The position numbers were made by a program, and so were the translations under genes. From contig JAFPYK010000237.1 in the NCBI GenBank assembly GCA_017412265.1, positions 1 to 6,374 of the forward strand: DNA of 6,374 bases, written 5' to 3'. Source of the stretch: Lachnospiraceae bacterium. GTDB lineage: Bacteria > Bacillota > Clostridia > Lachnospirales > Lachnospiraceae. Below are positions 5,722 through 6,374 of this stretch, one piece after another; position 1 is the stretch's first letter, and the number at the start of each line of letters is the position of its first letter. Below the pieces are notes generated by a model. That model was not told the DNA's origin. It made no database searches and saw only the letters and a program-made list of their open reading frames with translations.

Positions 5722-6374
5722 TCATCTCTTCGGGACCAGCTCCGTGATGCCGCCCATATAAGGCCGCAGCACCTCGGGGATCGCCACGCTTCCGTCCGCG
5801 CGCATATTGTTCTCCAGGAACGCGATCAGCATTCTCGGAGGCGCGACAACGGTATTGTTCAGGGTGTGCGGCAGATAGGTCCTGCCGTCCGCGCCCTTCA
5901 CGCGCATCTTCAGCCGGCGCGCCTGCGCATCGCCCAGGTTCGAGCAGCTGCAGACCTCAAAATACTTCTGCTGTCTGGGGGACCACGCCTCGATATCGCA
6001 GGACTTCACCTTCAGGTCCGCCAGGTCGCCGGAGCAGCACTCCAGCTGACGCACCGGGATATCCATGCTGCGGAACAGCTCCACAGAATATCTCCACATC
6101 TTCTCGTACCAGTCCATGGAATCCTCAGGCTTGCAGACGACGATCATCTCCTGCTTCTCAAACTGATGGATCCGGTAGACGCCTCTCTCCTCGATGCCGT
6201 GCGCACCCTTCTCCTTGCGGAAGCAAGGCGAATACGAGGTCAGCATGTAAGGAAGGTCCGCCTCCTTCAGCTGCTGGCCGATGAATTTGCCGATCATCGA
6301 ATGCTCAGACGTACCGATCAGGTACAGGTCTTCGCCCTCGATCTTATACATCATGGAATCCATATCGCTCTGGC
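5722..6374 (-). CDS. serS: Seryl-tRNA synthetase, C-terminal half (cut by right edge)
   Basis: This class II synthetase charges tRNA-Ser with serine using ATP in the cytoplasm. The open frame enters at the right edge (217 codons seen); the Met at 6363 is internal, not the start. A full protein has about 420-430 residues, so the tRNA-binding N-terminal coiled coil and the first part of the catalytic domain are missing. Counting from that Met, the serine-site TxE motif is TSE (18-20); motif 2 is present with F48-R49, GAHG and RIHQFEKQE (64-72); the strand EVCSCSN (136-142) precedes QARR; motif 3 carries its invariant Arg at 177. Motif 3 reads NNTVVAPPR rather than the common N-G-x-x-x-A-x-x-R form, so this belongs to a variant bacterial SerRS branch. 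The stop is followed by a good terminator. The identification is secure. Confidence 0.96.
   Translation of the reverse strand, partial: QSDMDSMMYKIEGEDLYLIGTSEHSMIGKFIGQQLKEADLPYMLTSYSPCFRKEKGAHGIEERGVYRIHQFEKQEMIVVCKPEDSMDWYEKMWRYSVELFRSMDIPVRQLECCSGDLADLKVKSCDIEAWSPRQQKYFEVCSCSNLGDAQARRLKMRVKGADGRTYLPHTLNNTVVAPPRMLIAFLENNMRADGSVAIPEVLRPYMGGITELVPKR

Overview
The window looks like chromosomal DNA from a moderately G+C-rich Clostridia-type Firmicute, perhaps a gut Lachnospiraceae or relative. This rests on strong AGGAGG-like ribosome binding sites, compact sigma-A-type promoters, hairpin terminators with T-runs, a lipoprotein with a Thr/Glu-rich linker, and the character of the CorA and seryl-tRNA synthetase proteins. 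No rRNA or tRNA gene, CRISPR array, insertion sequence or long direct repeat was seen. The genus cannot be fixed from sequence alone.

Layout. (1) Positions 1-2395, minus strand: a two-gene operon with its own promoter. A 388-residue HNH endonuclease is followed 44 bases later by a protein with an N-terminal phospholipase-D-like (PLD) nuclease domain and a superfamily 2 helicase motor, cut by the left window edge. (2) Positions 2263-2753: a 491-base intergenic region. It holds the endonuclease promoter and a leader hairpin, a strong minus-oriented terminator, a possible small transcription unit ending at that terminator, and the plus-strand promoter of the next gene. (3) Positions 2754-4640, plus strand: a single-gene unit for a large secreted lipoprotein with weak internal repeats. 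(4) Positions 4654-4694: a bidirectional terminator between convergent genes. (5) Positions 4708-5631, minus strand: a CorA-family divalent metal ion transporter. (6) Positions 5722-6374, minus strand: the C-terminal half of a seryl-tRNA synthetase, entering from the right edge.

How the genes relate. The serS, corA and lipoprotein genes look like ordinary core or surface functions. The HNH plus PLD-helicase pair looks accessory: two nuclease-type modules and an ATP-driven nucleic-acid motor are co-transcribed, and the helicase gene has a lower G+C sample (27/60 at 241-300) than the lipoprotein gene (39/60 at 3121-3180). This is the best candidate in the window for an under-described system, most likely anti-phage or DNA-restriction. 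That function is inferred from domain architecture and gene linkage only.
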